64,000 bases of DNA from Humisphaera borealis (GTDB lineage Bacteria; Planctomycetota; Phycisphaerae; Tepidisphaerales; Tepidisphaeraceae), in assembly GCF_015169395.1 (NCBI RefSeq), contig NZ_CP063458.1:2232001-2296000 (forward strand). The letters are read 5' to 3'. The position numbers were made by a program, and so were the translations under genes. The notes below the pieces were generated by a model that saw only the letters and a program-made list of their open reading frames with translations, did not search any database and was not told where the DNA came from. Each line of letters opens with the position of its first letter. The first letter of the stretch is position 1. Positions 27,407 through 35,629 of the stretch are shown here, one piece after another.

Positions 27407-28372
27407 ATGACCTCCCGATCCCGTAACATTCTTGTCGGCTCCGTTGTGCTGGTGGCGATCCTGTCGCTCGGTTGGATGATCCTCAAGTTCAGCGGTTCGT
27501 CGGTCGCAGCACTCATTTCCAAGGGCGAAACGATCCAGATCACCACCGAACGCGCCGACGGGGTATCGGACGGGTCTGCGGTGTACTACCTGGGTGTTCC
27601 CGTCGGCCAGGCCACGGGTGTCAAACTTCTGCCGGACAACAGCGGGGTCGTCATTGACGCCTTGATCAGTGCCGACAAAACCGTCCCGGCGAATGTCATC
27701 GGCCGGATCAAGGCCGCGTCGAGCCTGAGCATGTCGGCGGGCATCTTCCTGGAGACGGTCGGTCCGCCTTCGGACAAGCGCCTGGCTGCCGGTGCCCAGA
27801 TCAAGGCGATCAATCAGAACACCGGGCTGATTCCGCCGGAGTTCACTGATCTTGCCCGGAGCATTCGTGAGCAGCAGTTGATCGCGCATGTCGACGAGAC
27901 CGTCATCGAGATGCGGAACCAGCTTCGCAACGCCGGGGTCGCGATCGATTCGTTCAACAAAATCGTCGGCGACCCGAAGGTCCGCGAAGACCTGTCGGCC
28001 GCCATCGCGAGCATTCGCACGACCAGCGAGAACCTCCAGAAGTTCACCGCGAAACTGGAAACTCTGTCGGGAGAAACCTCGCAGACCCTGTCGCAGGTGC
28101 GAACCACGCTGTCCGATGGCGGTAAACGCGTGGACGAGCTGACGACCCAGGTCGGCAGTCGGCTGACACAGGTGGGTGAACTGCTCGACAAGTTCAACGC
28201 GATCGCGACACGCATCGACAAGGGCGAGGGAACAGCCGGTGCACTGGTGAACGACCCGCGGCTCTATGAGAGCCTGGTGGACACCAGCAAGACACTGAAC
28301 CTGACCATCGCCGACCTCCGACGGCTCGTGGAGCAGTGGGAGCAGGAAGGGTTCACGCTCAAGTTGAAGTAG
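27407..28372 (+). CDS. mlaD: MlaD-type MCE domain protein
   Basis: A 321-residue protein with one N-terminal membrane anchor (ILVGSVVLVAILSLGWMIL) and one MCE domain (about 37-125; TERADGVSDGSAVYYLGVPVG). It is followed by a long helical region (about 150-300) with repeated IRTTSENLQKF-like segments that may form a needle or coiled-coil barrel as in longer MCE proteins. ATG at 27407 is preferred over a TTG at 27338 because GGAAAAG precedes it and it leaves a short cytoplasmic N-terminus. Third gene of the lipid transport operon; the substrate-binding component. Confidence 0.93.
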   Translation: MTSRSRNILVGSVVLVAILSLGWMILKFSGSSVAALISKGETIQITTERADGVSDGSAVYYLGVPVGQATGVKLLPDNSGVVIDALISADKTVPANVIGRIKAASSLSMSAGIFLETVGPPSDKRLAAGAQIKAINQNTGLIPPEFTDLARSIREQQLIAHVDETVIEMRNQLRNAGVAIDSFNKIVGDPKVREDLSAAIASIRTTSENLQKFTAKLETLSGETSQTLSQVRTTLSDGGKRVDELTTQVGSRLTQVGELLDKFNAIATRIDKGEGTAGALVNDPRLYESLVDTSKTLNLTIADLRRLVEQWEQEGFTLKLK

Positions 28373-28416
28373 CCTGCTTGAAGAGGCCGGGCGGGAGCGG
28401 GCCGTGGGGTTGGCGT

Positions 28417-28914
28417 TCAGCGTCTTCGGCCGTTCTGTCCACGGGCCCTGCGTTCACGAAAGAACTCGCGCAGGACATCGGCGCACTCGACAGCCAACAC
28501 CCCGGCGACCACCTGCACCTGGTGGTTCAACCTTTCGTCCCCGCACAACGTGTAGAGAGATTTCACCGCTCCGGCCTTGGCGTCGTCGCAGCCGTACACG
28601 ACGCGGGGCAGACGGGCGTTGACCATCGCGCCCGCGCACATGGGGCAGGGTTCCAGCGTGACGTAGAGCGTGCAGTCGAGGATCCGCCAGTGGCCAATCG
28701 ACCGACCGGCGCCTTTCAGTGCGAGGATCTCAGCGTGTGCGGTGGGGTCGTGGTCGGTTTCGCGGCGGTTGCGGCCGCGCCCGATGATGGTGGCCGTGGG
28801 CTCGTGGACCACCACCGCACCGATGGGCACCTCGCCTTCGGCGGCGGCGAGAACTGCCTCGGCCAGCGCCTCGCGCATCCAGCGTTCATCGGGTTGAGGG
28901 GCTGCGATGTCCAA
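28417..28914 (-). CDS. tadA: tRNA-specific adenosine deaminase / nucleoside deaminase
   Basis: A zinc-dependent cytidine/deoxycytidylate deaminase-fold protein. Motifs are DPTAHAEILALKGAG (His ligand and catalytic Glu) and TLEPCPMCAGAMVNARL (two Cys ligands), as in TadA, which edits A34 to I in tRNA-Arg. The start is uncertain: the frame is open to a GTG at 29016, but a TTG at 28914 gives a TadA-like N-terminus about 12 residues before WMREALAEA; the nearest in-frame ATG is at 28878. The end of the gene faces the mlaD operon convergently. Other deaminases of the family (guanine deaminase) cannot be fully excluded. Confidence 0.85.
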   Translation of the reverse strand: MDIAAPQPDERWMREALAEAVLAAAEGEVPIGAVVVHEPTATIIGRGRNRRETDHDPTAHAEILALKGAGRSIGHWRILDCTLYVTLEPCPMCAGAMVNARLPRVVYGCDDAKAGAVKSLYTLCGDERLNHQVQVVAGVLAVECADVLREFFRERRARGQNGRRR

Positions 28915-29024
28915 GATGTGATGCGTATCCGCGGGACGCCAACCGCGTCGCGGTAGGCGTCCTGCGTCGGGGCCCACGTCACTACCGTGGGAGTTTTCAT
29001 GCACGGTCGGCCGCACCGAGCCGA

Positions 29025-30098
29025 CTACTTCTTCTTCCCGTCATCGATGCGGGACAGGTGCAGTTCTTCCTTACCGATGTCGATCTTGTACGAGAACGCG
29101 TTGAGGAACGACCCACCCAGCAGCGGTTCTGCCGCGACCAGTTCGGCCGGCAACACGGCACACTCGACATCCTTGAGCTCGAACGTTCCGACCCGGACGC
29201 TCTTGAGCTTCGTCAACTTGCCGTCGACAAGCTTGCCGTCGGCCAGTTGCATGGTGACGGTCGGATCGTCCTTGCCGGGAATCAGTTCCATCGCCTTGGC
29301 GAGGCTGGCGGGAATGCACACGTAGCTGGCGCCGCTGTCGACGACCATTTTGCGAACGGTCGATCCGTTGAGCGTGACATCGACCGTGGGCACCTTGCCC
29401 TCGAACGTGAGCTTGATGTTTTCGGCAAAGATCGGGGTGCGCCAGCGCTTCAGCAGGGCGTAGCGGCCGGTGAAGTCCGGCGAGGGTCCGAGCTTGGCCT
29501 TCTCGGCCGTCAGCTTCTTGGCCAGTTCTTCGTCCTTGGCGAGCGCCGCGTACCCGGCGGAGATGGCATCGGCCTTGGCGGCCATATCGACCACGCCGTT
29601 GATGTACTTGGTCCGCGCCTCGTCACCGATCTTGGCCAGTTCCTTTTCCTGCTCGTCCTTGTACTTCATCGCGTCGCGCATGTGACCGTCGAGGGTCTGG
29701 ATCTTGGCGACGATCTGGTTGTTCTGAAACGCGTCGGTCACCTTGGCGAGCTTCTCAAGCTCTGCGCGGCGGGCGGCATCGGCCTGGGCAAAAACCGTCT
29801 TGGCCTTGTTGATCTGTACGTTCACCTTGTCGCGGGAACGTTGCTCGGCGACCATCTTCGCGTTCAACGCGGCCAGTTCCTTCATTCCGTCGGCCAGCTC
29901 GGCCTCGGCTTTCAGCAGGTACAGCGCACCGGTCTTGTTCAGGTCATTGGGTGTGTAGGCGGGCTTGGTCGATGGAGCGGCCGCTGGTGCAGTCGCGTCG
30001 GCAGCCCAGACCGATGTCAGCCCTGCCGACACCAAGAGCCCGCCGGCAACTACCACGACCGAACGGAACACCGTCTTCATCGCGAAACGCTTGCTCAT
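29025..30098 (-). CDS. Secreted retropepsin-like aspartic protease with helical N-terminal region
   Basis: A 357-residue protein. The ATG at 30098, with GGAG about 8 nt upstream, gives a signal peptide (VFRSVVVVAGGLLVSAGLTSVWAAD). Residues about 50-205 are rich in Ala, Lys and Glu and likely form long helices or a coiled coil. Residues about 225-350 form a pepsin/retropepsin-like domain with the catalytic motif VDSGAS (Asp254), then IPASLAKAMEL and LLGGSFLNAFSYKID. Such single-domain proteases act as dimers, and the helical part may drive dimerisation. Probably periplasmic. Substrate is unknown. The next upstream gene on the same strand, the HlyD-type adaptor, is 276 nt away, so co-transcription is uncertain. 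Confidence 0.82.
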   Translation of the reverse strand: MSKRFAMKTVFRSVVVVAGGLLVSAGLTSVWAADATAPAAAPSTKPAYTPNDLNKTGALYLLKAEAELADGMKELAALNAKMVAEQRSRDKVNVQINKAKTVFAQADAARRAELEKLAKVTDAFQNNQIVAKIQTLDGHMRDAMKYKDEQEKELAKIGDEARTKYINGVVDMAAKADAISAGYAALAKDEELAKKLTAEKAKLGPSPDFTGRYALLKRWRTPIFAENIKLTFEGKVPTVDVTLNGSTVRKMVVDSGASYVCIPASLAKAMELIPGKDDPTVTMQLADGKLVDGKLTKLKSVRVGTFELKDVECAVLPAELVAAEPLLGGSFLNAFSYKIDIGKEELHLSRIDDGKKK

Positions 30099-30374
30099 CG
30101 ACTGCTCCAGAAATGCTGCTCGGCTGACGGCGGCTGCACAACGCAAGGTTGACCCCCGACCGTTGCAACTGACCGCAGGATGGTTCCCCGCGAATTGATG
30201 CGCGTCATCCGAGTGGGCGACAGCCTACCCAAGGACGAACCTTGGTTCAATCGCAAAACGGAGGGGCCTGAACGCCGGATGCGGGCATTCCGGGTGCTGG
30301 CATCGCGGGTGCGAACGCTGACGTGCCCCGTCCCTGTGCGGGCTTATCACTAAAGCTCAAAACGACACCGAAGT

Positions 30375-32159
30375 TCAATCCGTCGGCTTTGGCGATGCGT
30401 TCTTCAACGGCTTGGCGGGTGCATCAATCGACGAGACGCTCTTCCCGCCCGACGCTCCGCCTTCGGGCCGTGGCCGGCCGGTTCCGGGGCGGCGGTTTGA
30501 CGTTCCACTCTTGCCGGACCCAGAGCCATTTCCGGTACCAGGAGTCGCTTCCGGTCCGCCACCAGAAGGCGGGTGCAGTGCGTCACCGGGGGCTTTCTCG
30601 GGCTTACGCACCGCCGGCTCGTCCTCGACGCGCGGGCGAATGCCGTTCTTTTCTAGCAGGTCGCGGCCCTGTCCGGCCTGGAGCAACAGCACATGCGCAC
30701 CGGGCTGCACCCCGTCGGCGATCACCACGTGCGTTTCGTTGGCAACCCCGATTGACACCTTCTTCGGCTTGACGCTCTGGCCATCGGCGGCCTTCTCGAA
30801 CACGTAGGTGTCCGGACCGGCCGAGTAGATTGACGCCAGCGGAACGACGTTCGCGTTCTGAATGCTGTCGACGAGGATTTCGACACTCACGCCGATACCC
30901 GGCTTCAGATTGGGCGGCGTCCAATCCAGCGCGAGTTCGACGGGATACTCGCGGGTATCGGGGCTGAAGTAGCGGGAACTCGAGTCTGAAACCGGGCTGA
31001 TACGGGTGACCGATGCGCCGATCGGCTCGCGAATGCCCGTTACCCGAACGACCGCGCGCTGCGACGTTGTCAGCCGGATGACCTGGCTCTCGTTGATACG
31101 CACGACCGCCTTCATGGACGACGTGTCGGGAAGCCGCAGCATGACCTGCCGCTCGCGGACCTGGGCGCCTTCCTGCATCGGCTGTCCGCCGTCACGGCTG
31201 CTGGTGTTGTTGTAAACCACCAGTCCGGATTGAGGTGCCTTGATCGTGCAGTATTCCAACTGTTCCTGGTAGCGGGCCAAGCGCCGTTCCATGATCTTCT
31301 TGGCGGTCTCTTGGGTTTCCAGCGCGGTCTCGGCCTTGGTGAGATTGTTCTGGTTTTCAACCTTCGTGCGGGCGAGCTTCTGCTCCGCCTGCTTCAGGTA
31401 GCTCTGCTTCCCCGCCAGCGTCATGGGATGGGTGTACTTCGACAGGACGGTCAGCGCGCCCTGCGCCTTTGAAACGTCGTTGCGCACCGTTTCCAGATCC
31501 AGCTCGGCGGCCTTCACGTCCGCGAGATTGACAAAGCTCTTCGTATAGAGCTCTTTGATCTGCTTGAAGTCGTCTTCCTTGTTGGCCAGTTTGATCTGGG
31601 CCATCTTCAGGGCAATCTCGGCGGCGTAGAGGTCCTGTGGGTAGGTGCCGTCCACATACTGCTGGATGGCGAGCTTTCCGAGCTGCACGTCAACCGTGCC
31701 GGCTTCCAGGTTTGCGTCGTTCTGGCTCTTCTGGATCGCCAAGGTGTTTCGGGCGGCGGCAACATCCGACTCGGCGCGCTGCAATTCCAGGGTGGTATCT
31801 TCAATCTTCTGGCGGATCGCCGAGCTGTCGAGTTCCACCAGGACGTCGCCCGCATTGACCGTAGCGCCTTCCTTCACGATCTGCACGATCGTTGCGATGG
31901 CTTCGACGTTCGAGAGGATCTCGATGCTGTTAAGCGCCTGAAGCTCCCCGTCCTTGAACACCTTCACCTGCATCTCGGTCGGCGTCACGGTGTAGAACTT
32001 GAAATCGGAGATGCCGCTCGAGGACGCGGGCAGGATGTAGGACCGGCCGTAATAAGCGCTGACGCCAACCACGGCCATCATTCCGAGGATGGTCACGGTG
32101 AGCCATTTACGACTGCGGTCCGGCATCGAGGCTTCTGAGGGAACGGCAAAAGTGGTCAT
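30375..32159 (-). CDS. HlyD-type periplasmic adaptor protein
   Basis: A 594-residue membrane fusion protein with one N-terminal anchor (residues about 19-37, WLTVTILGMMAVVGVSAYYG). A lipoyl-like half (ATIVQIVKEGATVNAGDVLVE) leads into a long helical hairpin (about 105-325), then the second half-motif YCTIKAPQSGLVVYNN, a beta-barrel region (AVVRINESQVIRL) and a C-terminal membrane-proximal part. The last about 85 residues are a Gly/Pro/Lys/Arg-rich tail (GTGNGSGSGKSGTSNRRPG) not seen in standard adaptors. It follows a TolC-type gene. Neither an ABC ATPase nor an RND pump lies alongside, so the inner membrane partner must be encoded elsewhere. Confidence 0.9.
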   Translation of the reverse strand: MTTFAVPSEASMPDRSRKWLTVTILGMMAVVGVSAYYGRSYILPASSSGISDFKFYTVTPTEMQVKVFKDGELQALNSIEILSNVEAIATIVQIVKEGATVNAGDVLVELDSSAIRQKIEDTTLELQRAESDVAAARNTLAIQKSQNDANLEAGTVDVQLGKLAIQQYVDGTYPQDLYAAEIALKMAQIKLANKEDDFKQIKELYTKSFVNLADVKAAELDLETVRNDVSKAQGALTVLSKYTHPMTLAGKQSYLKQAEQKLARTKVENQNNLTKAETALETQETAKKIMERRLARYQEQLEYCTIKAPQSGLVVYNNTSSRDGGQPMQEGAQVRERQVMLRLPDTSSMKAVVRINESQVIRLTTSQRAVVRVTGIREPIGASVTRISPVSDSSSRYFSPDTREYPVELALDWTPPNLKPGIGVSVEILVDSIQNANVVPLASIYSAGPDTYVFEKAADGQSVKPKKVSIGVANETHVVIADGVQPGAHVLLLQAGQGRDLLEKNGIRPRVEDEPAVRKPEKAPGDALHPPSGGGPEATPGTGNGSGSGKSGTSNRRPGTGRPRPEGGASGGKSVSSIDAPAKPLKNASPKPTD

Positions 32160-32299
32160 GACGGTCTACTACGTTTGGGGCCGGCCGGCGTTCGGGCAGA
32201 TTCGCCCCTGGCCGGCGTGCTCTGATGTTCTTGGCCAGCGAATCGAAATGATACCAGCGGCCGGCATCGCCGCAGACTCCAATGCTATCTCTACCAGTG

Positions 32300-34288
32300 T
32301 CACGGCTTTGTGTTCGAAGTACGTGCCGTCGACAGATCGGGCCGGCGACGGTCCAGCGCCCTTCCCAGCGCACCAGTCTCGGGATCGACGCGCAGCGTGC
32401 CCGTCTGGCGTAAAAACTGGAGCACCTGGACCTGAAGATCGGCGCGGGCTCGTTCGAACGCATCTTGCGCCCTGATCAGGGCTTGCTGCGCTTCGACGAC
32501 GTCGCGGGCGTTGGTCTCTCCCCGCTTGAGCAGCAGGTTCGCGTTATCCAGGCGTCGCTGGGCCAACTCGGTGCTCCGCTTCTGGATCGCCAGCGCCACC
32601 CGGCTGGACTGGATCGCCCGGGCCGCGGAACGAACGTCGGCGGCGACACGATCGGCGAGGTCTTCGAACTGTCGCTGGGCCTGGTGAAATGAGACCAATG
32701 CCCTGCGGTAGACATTCCGCTCTGCGACCCGGTCCACCGGCAGATCCAGGTTCAATCCGCCGGAGTACCTCAGTGTGCGGCTGTCGATATCGCGGCCGGG
32801 CGTGTTGTCGCGATTGCCGATCTCGCCGCGGGCGACCACCGACAGGTCCGGCAGCAGTCCGTTTTCGGCGTTGGCAACCCGCCGCCGGGCGTCGTCGATG
32901 CGATCCCGGGCAGTCTGCAGATCGAGGCGGAACCGATTGGCGACTTCGATCAGGTCATAGCCTTCCAACTCCGGGATGTTCACTTCCAGCGCGACCGGGA
33001 TGATGTCCACATCCTGCCGCACGTCCATGCCCAGGAGCAGCTTAAAGTCATCAAGATCATTGAGATACGCCTCCTGAGCGTCGATCAGGCTGTTCTGGGC
33101 GTCCAGTAGCTGTTGCTCGGAACGCTGCACTTCCAGGAAGGTCAACCGAAGGGTACGCCCACCCGCCACCGCGCCGCCGCCACCCAGATTCGCTGCGTAA
33201 ATCGCCCGCGTTCTGTCGAGCAGGCTCTGGGAGTTCTTCAGATTCGTTCGCCGGTTGTTGACCGACTGGTACGACGCGAGAAGCCGGAAATAAGCGTCGG
33301 AGACACTGATGACAAACACCCGGCGGAACTCTTCGAAGGTCCGCACTTGGTAAACGACATCCCGCTCGGACGAGATCAGCGCTTCGAGGTTGACCATCCC
33401 CGCCCCACGGAGCAGCGGCACGCTTCCCGAAAGCACCAGCGAGGCGTTTTCACCGTCGTCCACATTGCCATCGAGTGCGTTCACAAAGCTGACCAGCGTT
33501 TGCGCGACGATCTCGCCGCCGTAAGGCAATCGCTGTCGCACGCCGGCGTTCATTGTCGCGGTGAGCGCCGAGTTGTAGTTGGCGTCGTTCTGGCCGCCGC
33601 TGTAGAGCAGGCTTCCACCGACGAACGGCCGTGGAGACAGCAGGTGCCGCTCCAAGGTCACGTCCAGGGCGGCCAGGTAAAGGTCGTCCATCTGGTTGCG
33701 ATAGGACCGGCTGTGGCGGACGGCGTATCGGAGTGATTCAAAAAGGTCCAGTTCGATCGGTTTGTTGCGGGGCGCGACCGGTCCGTATCGCAGCCGGCGT
33801 TCGCTCCAGCGGCTGGCCATGTCCACGGCGAACGGGTCCATCTTGACGTTTGACCCGTCGTCAATCTCGTCGATAAAGGGCCCGAGCGGACCCCACTGAG
33901 CGACCTCAGGGGTGATGTCCAACGCCGGCGCGGCCATCGGGGGCAGAGGCGTGGTGGGAATCCTGGAATAGGCACGCGACGGGACCGGCCCGGGTTTCTC
34001 GTCGCCCTGCGGGGGTGCCCCTTCGACCGCGTCGATTGTCGGCTGGTTTTGGCCTGCCAAACCCGGCGACGGCTTGATCACCGGCTCGGAGACGGTCTGC
34101 GGGTCGTAGCCCAATGCCTGCTGCTTGCGGTCTTCCAGGATTCGATAGACATCCCGGTCGGCCGAGTTCCGGTACGCGTCGCCACAGCCCCCGGCCAGCA
34201 GTGAAACCGACAAGACCGCCGCCCCGCCGATCAAGCAGGTCACGACGAGTACAATGGAATTGTTCACGCGAATTGAAAAGTCCAACAC
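32300..34288 (-). CDS. TolC-family outer membrane efflux lipoprotein
   Basis: A 662-residue protein starting with GTG at 34288. A hydrophobic leader ends in a lipobox, SLLAGGC (Cys35), so it is probably lipidated. Residues about 36-195 are an extra proline-rich and unassigned N-terminal region not found in TolC. The remainder has two TolC-type repeats with heptad helices (VNNRRTNLKNSQSLLDRTRA; RRLDNANLLLKRGETNARDV) and beta-barrel strands. It would form the outer membrane channel for the adaptor encoded 141 nt downstream. A GGAG lies only 3 nt before the GTG, so the next codon, TTG (34285), may be the real start. Confidence 0.88.
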   Translation of the reverse strand: MLDFSIRVNNSIVLVVTCLIGGAAVLSVSLLAGGCGDAYRNSADRDVYRILEDRKQQALGYDPQTVSEPVIKPSPGLAGQNQPTIDAVEGAPPQGDEKPGPVPSRAYSRIPTTPLPPMAAPALDITPEVAQWGPLGPFIDEIDDGSNVKMDPFAVDMASRWSERRLRYGPVAPRNKPIELDLFESLRYAVRHSRSYRNQMDDLYLAALDVTLERHLLSPRPFVGGSLLYSGGQNDANYNSALTATMNAGVRQRLPYGGEIVAQTLVSFVNALDGNVDDGENASLVLSGSVPLLRGAGMVNLEALISSERDVVYQVRTFEEFRRVFVISVSDAYFRLLASYQSVNNRRTNLKNSQSLLDRTRAIYAANLGGGGAVAGGRTLRLTFLEVQRSEQQLLDAQNSLIDAQEAYLNDLDDFKLLLGMDVRQDVDIIPVALEVNIPELEGYDLIEVANRFRLDLQTARDRIDDARRRVANAENGLLPDLSVVARGEIGNRDNTPGRDIDSRTLRYSGGLNLDLPVDRVAERNVYRRALVSFHQAQRQFEDLADRVAADVRSAARAIQSSRVALAIQKRSTELAQRRLDNANLLLKRGETNARDVVEAQQALIRAQDAFERARADLQVQVLQFLRQTGTLRVDPETGALGRALDRRRPDLSTARTSNTKP

Positions 34289-34492
34289 CTGCTCCGTCCG
34301 TCAGCGAACCTGCGCCGTGGCAATCCCCGTACGGCCTCCTGCCACGGTTATATCCCTTTATCGAGCGTTCTTACGCGGCCGGATGAAAAACGTTTGCATC
34401 GGCAACTCCGTACCGCGCTCTTAGAACGAACGAAACCGACCGATTGGCTGTCGCAGAGAAATGCACTTTCCGGAAATAGGGCTGGCAAATGG

Positions 34493-35503
34493 TCACCGAA
34501 CGCCTCGTTCGCCAAGAAAACGTGTGAGCAAAGGCTCGATCTTCCGCTGCAACGTCGCGTTGGCATAAACCGCCCAGGCCAGACCCGTTGTCGTGTCCAG
34601 CGGCCCGTCGAGCGGTCGCCCCAGTCCGTCCGTCACGATCACGCCCGCTTCCTCTGCGATCAGCAGCGTGGCGCAATCGTACGGGTGGCAGCAGAGTCCC
34701 TCGGGCTTTCCCGCAATGCGATAGTAATACGGCCGAAGGTCGGCATTGAACCGATCGTGGCCCACGATCGCCTCGTAAAACTGTCCGCCGGTCGAGATGT
34801 ACTGGTCGTCGAACACCAGCGAGTTGTTGGTATCGGTTCCGCCGAGCAACTCTGAGGCGATGCGTTCCATCAGCTCGCCGGCAATCACCTTGGTACCGGG
34901 AAAGAAGTTGACGACCATCGCAAACCCATGGGCGATGCCGTCCGCCTGCGACGGATGGAACGCCAGCGGCTCGGCGACGCCCGAGCGAAGGTCGACCCGC
35001 TCAGCGACCGCGCCGTTGCCTTTGACCGCCCAGAGCACGTCCGCCAATCCCATTTTGCTGGTCGGAAGCTCGGTCATCACCGCCACTTCGATGTCGCGCA
35101 GCCGCGTTCCCGGCCCCTTGTTCGGCGCGACACCGGCCAGCGCCCAGGCCGATCGCTTGTCGTACATGATGCCGCGGGTGCCGTCGATCGGATCCACGAT
35201 CACCCGTATCTCGGCGTCTTCCTGACGCGAGCCGAGCGGGAACGTCAGGTGTTCGACTTCCTTGCCGCTTTCGTCTTCAAGCCCTTCGGCGATAAGAACC
35301 AGCGGCGTAGTCTTCGACCACTCCTTGCAGAACTCCACCAGCACGGGCTCGACCACCGTATCGATCTGATAGATGGTGTCGGCGGTACTGCTGCGATTGA
35401 CGGCGTGCAGATCCTTCGATTTGCGTGACTCGATCAGCAATGACCGAACGGTCGCCTGGAAGGACTTGAGACGGCGGACAATATCGTCTGCGTTTTTGAG
35501 CAT
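34493..35503 (-). CDS. Inositol monophosphatase-family phosphatase (CysQ-like)
   Basis: A 336-residue protein of the Mg2+-dependent, Li+-sensitive phosphatase superfamily. Metal-binding residues appear in IAEGLEDES (Glu73) and VIVDPIDGTRG (Asp104, Asp107), and the C-terminal motif is PYDCATLLIAEEAGVIVTD. Possible substrates are 3'-phosphoadenosine 5'-phosphate, inositol phosphates or sugar bisphosphates; the sequence alone does not decide. The ATG at 35503 lies 5 nt from a 30-nt inverted repeat pair (35508-35595) that fills most of the gap to the upstream GHMP kinase gene on the same strand. A shared sugar-phosphate role is only a guess. Confidence 0.85.
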   Translation of the reverse strand: MLKNADDIVRRLKSFQATVRSLLIESRKSKDLHAVNRSSTADTIYQIDTVVEPVLVEFCKEWSKTTPLVLIAEGLEDESGKEVEHLTFPLGSRQEDAEIRVIVDPIDGTRGIMYDKRSAWALAGVAPNKGPGTRLRDIEVAVMTELPTSKMGLADVLWAVKGNGAVAERVDLRSGVAEPLAFHPSQADGIAHGFAMVVNFFPGTKVIAGELMERIASELLGGTDTNNSLVFDDQYISTGGQFYEAIVGHDRFNADLRPYYYRIAGKPEGLCCHPYDCATLLIAEEAGVIVTDGLGRPLDGPLDTTTGLAWAVYANATLQRKIEPLLTRFLGERGVR

Positions 35504-35507
35504 GTTC

Positions 35508-35595
35508 GTGGCATGGACATGTAAGCATGTCCGTGTTCTTCGTCCGTGTTACTTGCCGTATCGCAAACACGGGCATGAGTACATGCCCATGCCAC
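35508..35595. repeat. Paired inverted repeat, GTGGCATGG family
   Basis: Left arm 35508-35537 begins GTGGCATGGACATGTAAGCA; right arm 35566-35595 ends ACATGCCCATGCCAC. The arms match as inverted repeats at 26 of 30 positions, with a 28-nt spacer. The element fills the gap before the CysQ-like gene and would form a large hairpin in its 5' leader. Confidence 0.85.
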
Positions 35596-35610
35596 AAGAA
35601 AAGTCATCCG

Positions 35611-35629
35611 GCGGGCAGTGCCCGCCCTA
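35611..35629 (-). repeat. GTAGGG palindrome (CGGGCACTGCCCG) at the GHMP kinase stop codon
   Basis: On the minus strand the sequence reads GTAGGGCGGGCACTGCCCGC. The TAG is the in-frame stop of the GHMP kinase gene (35627-35629), and the following GCGGGCA/TGCCCGC is a perfect 7-bp palindrome. It shares the GTAGGG start with the elements at 43927 and 50424. Confidence 0.75.
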
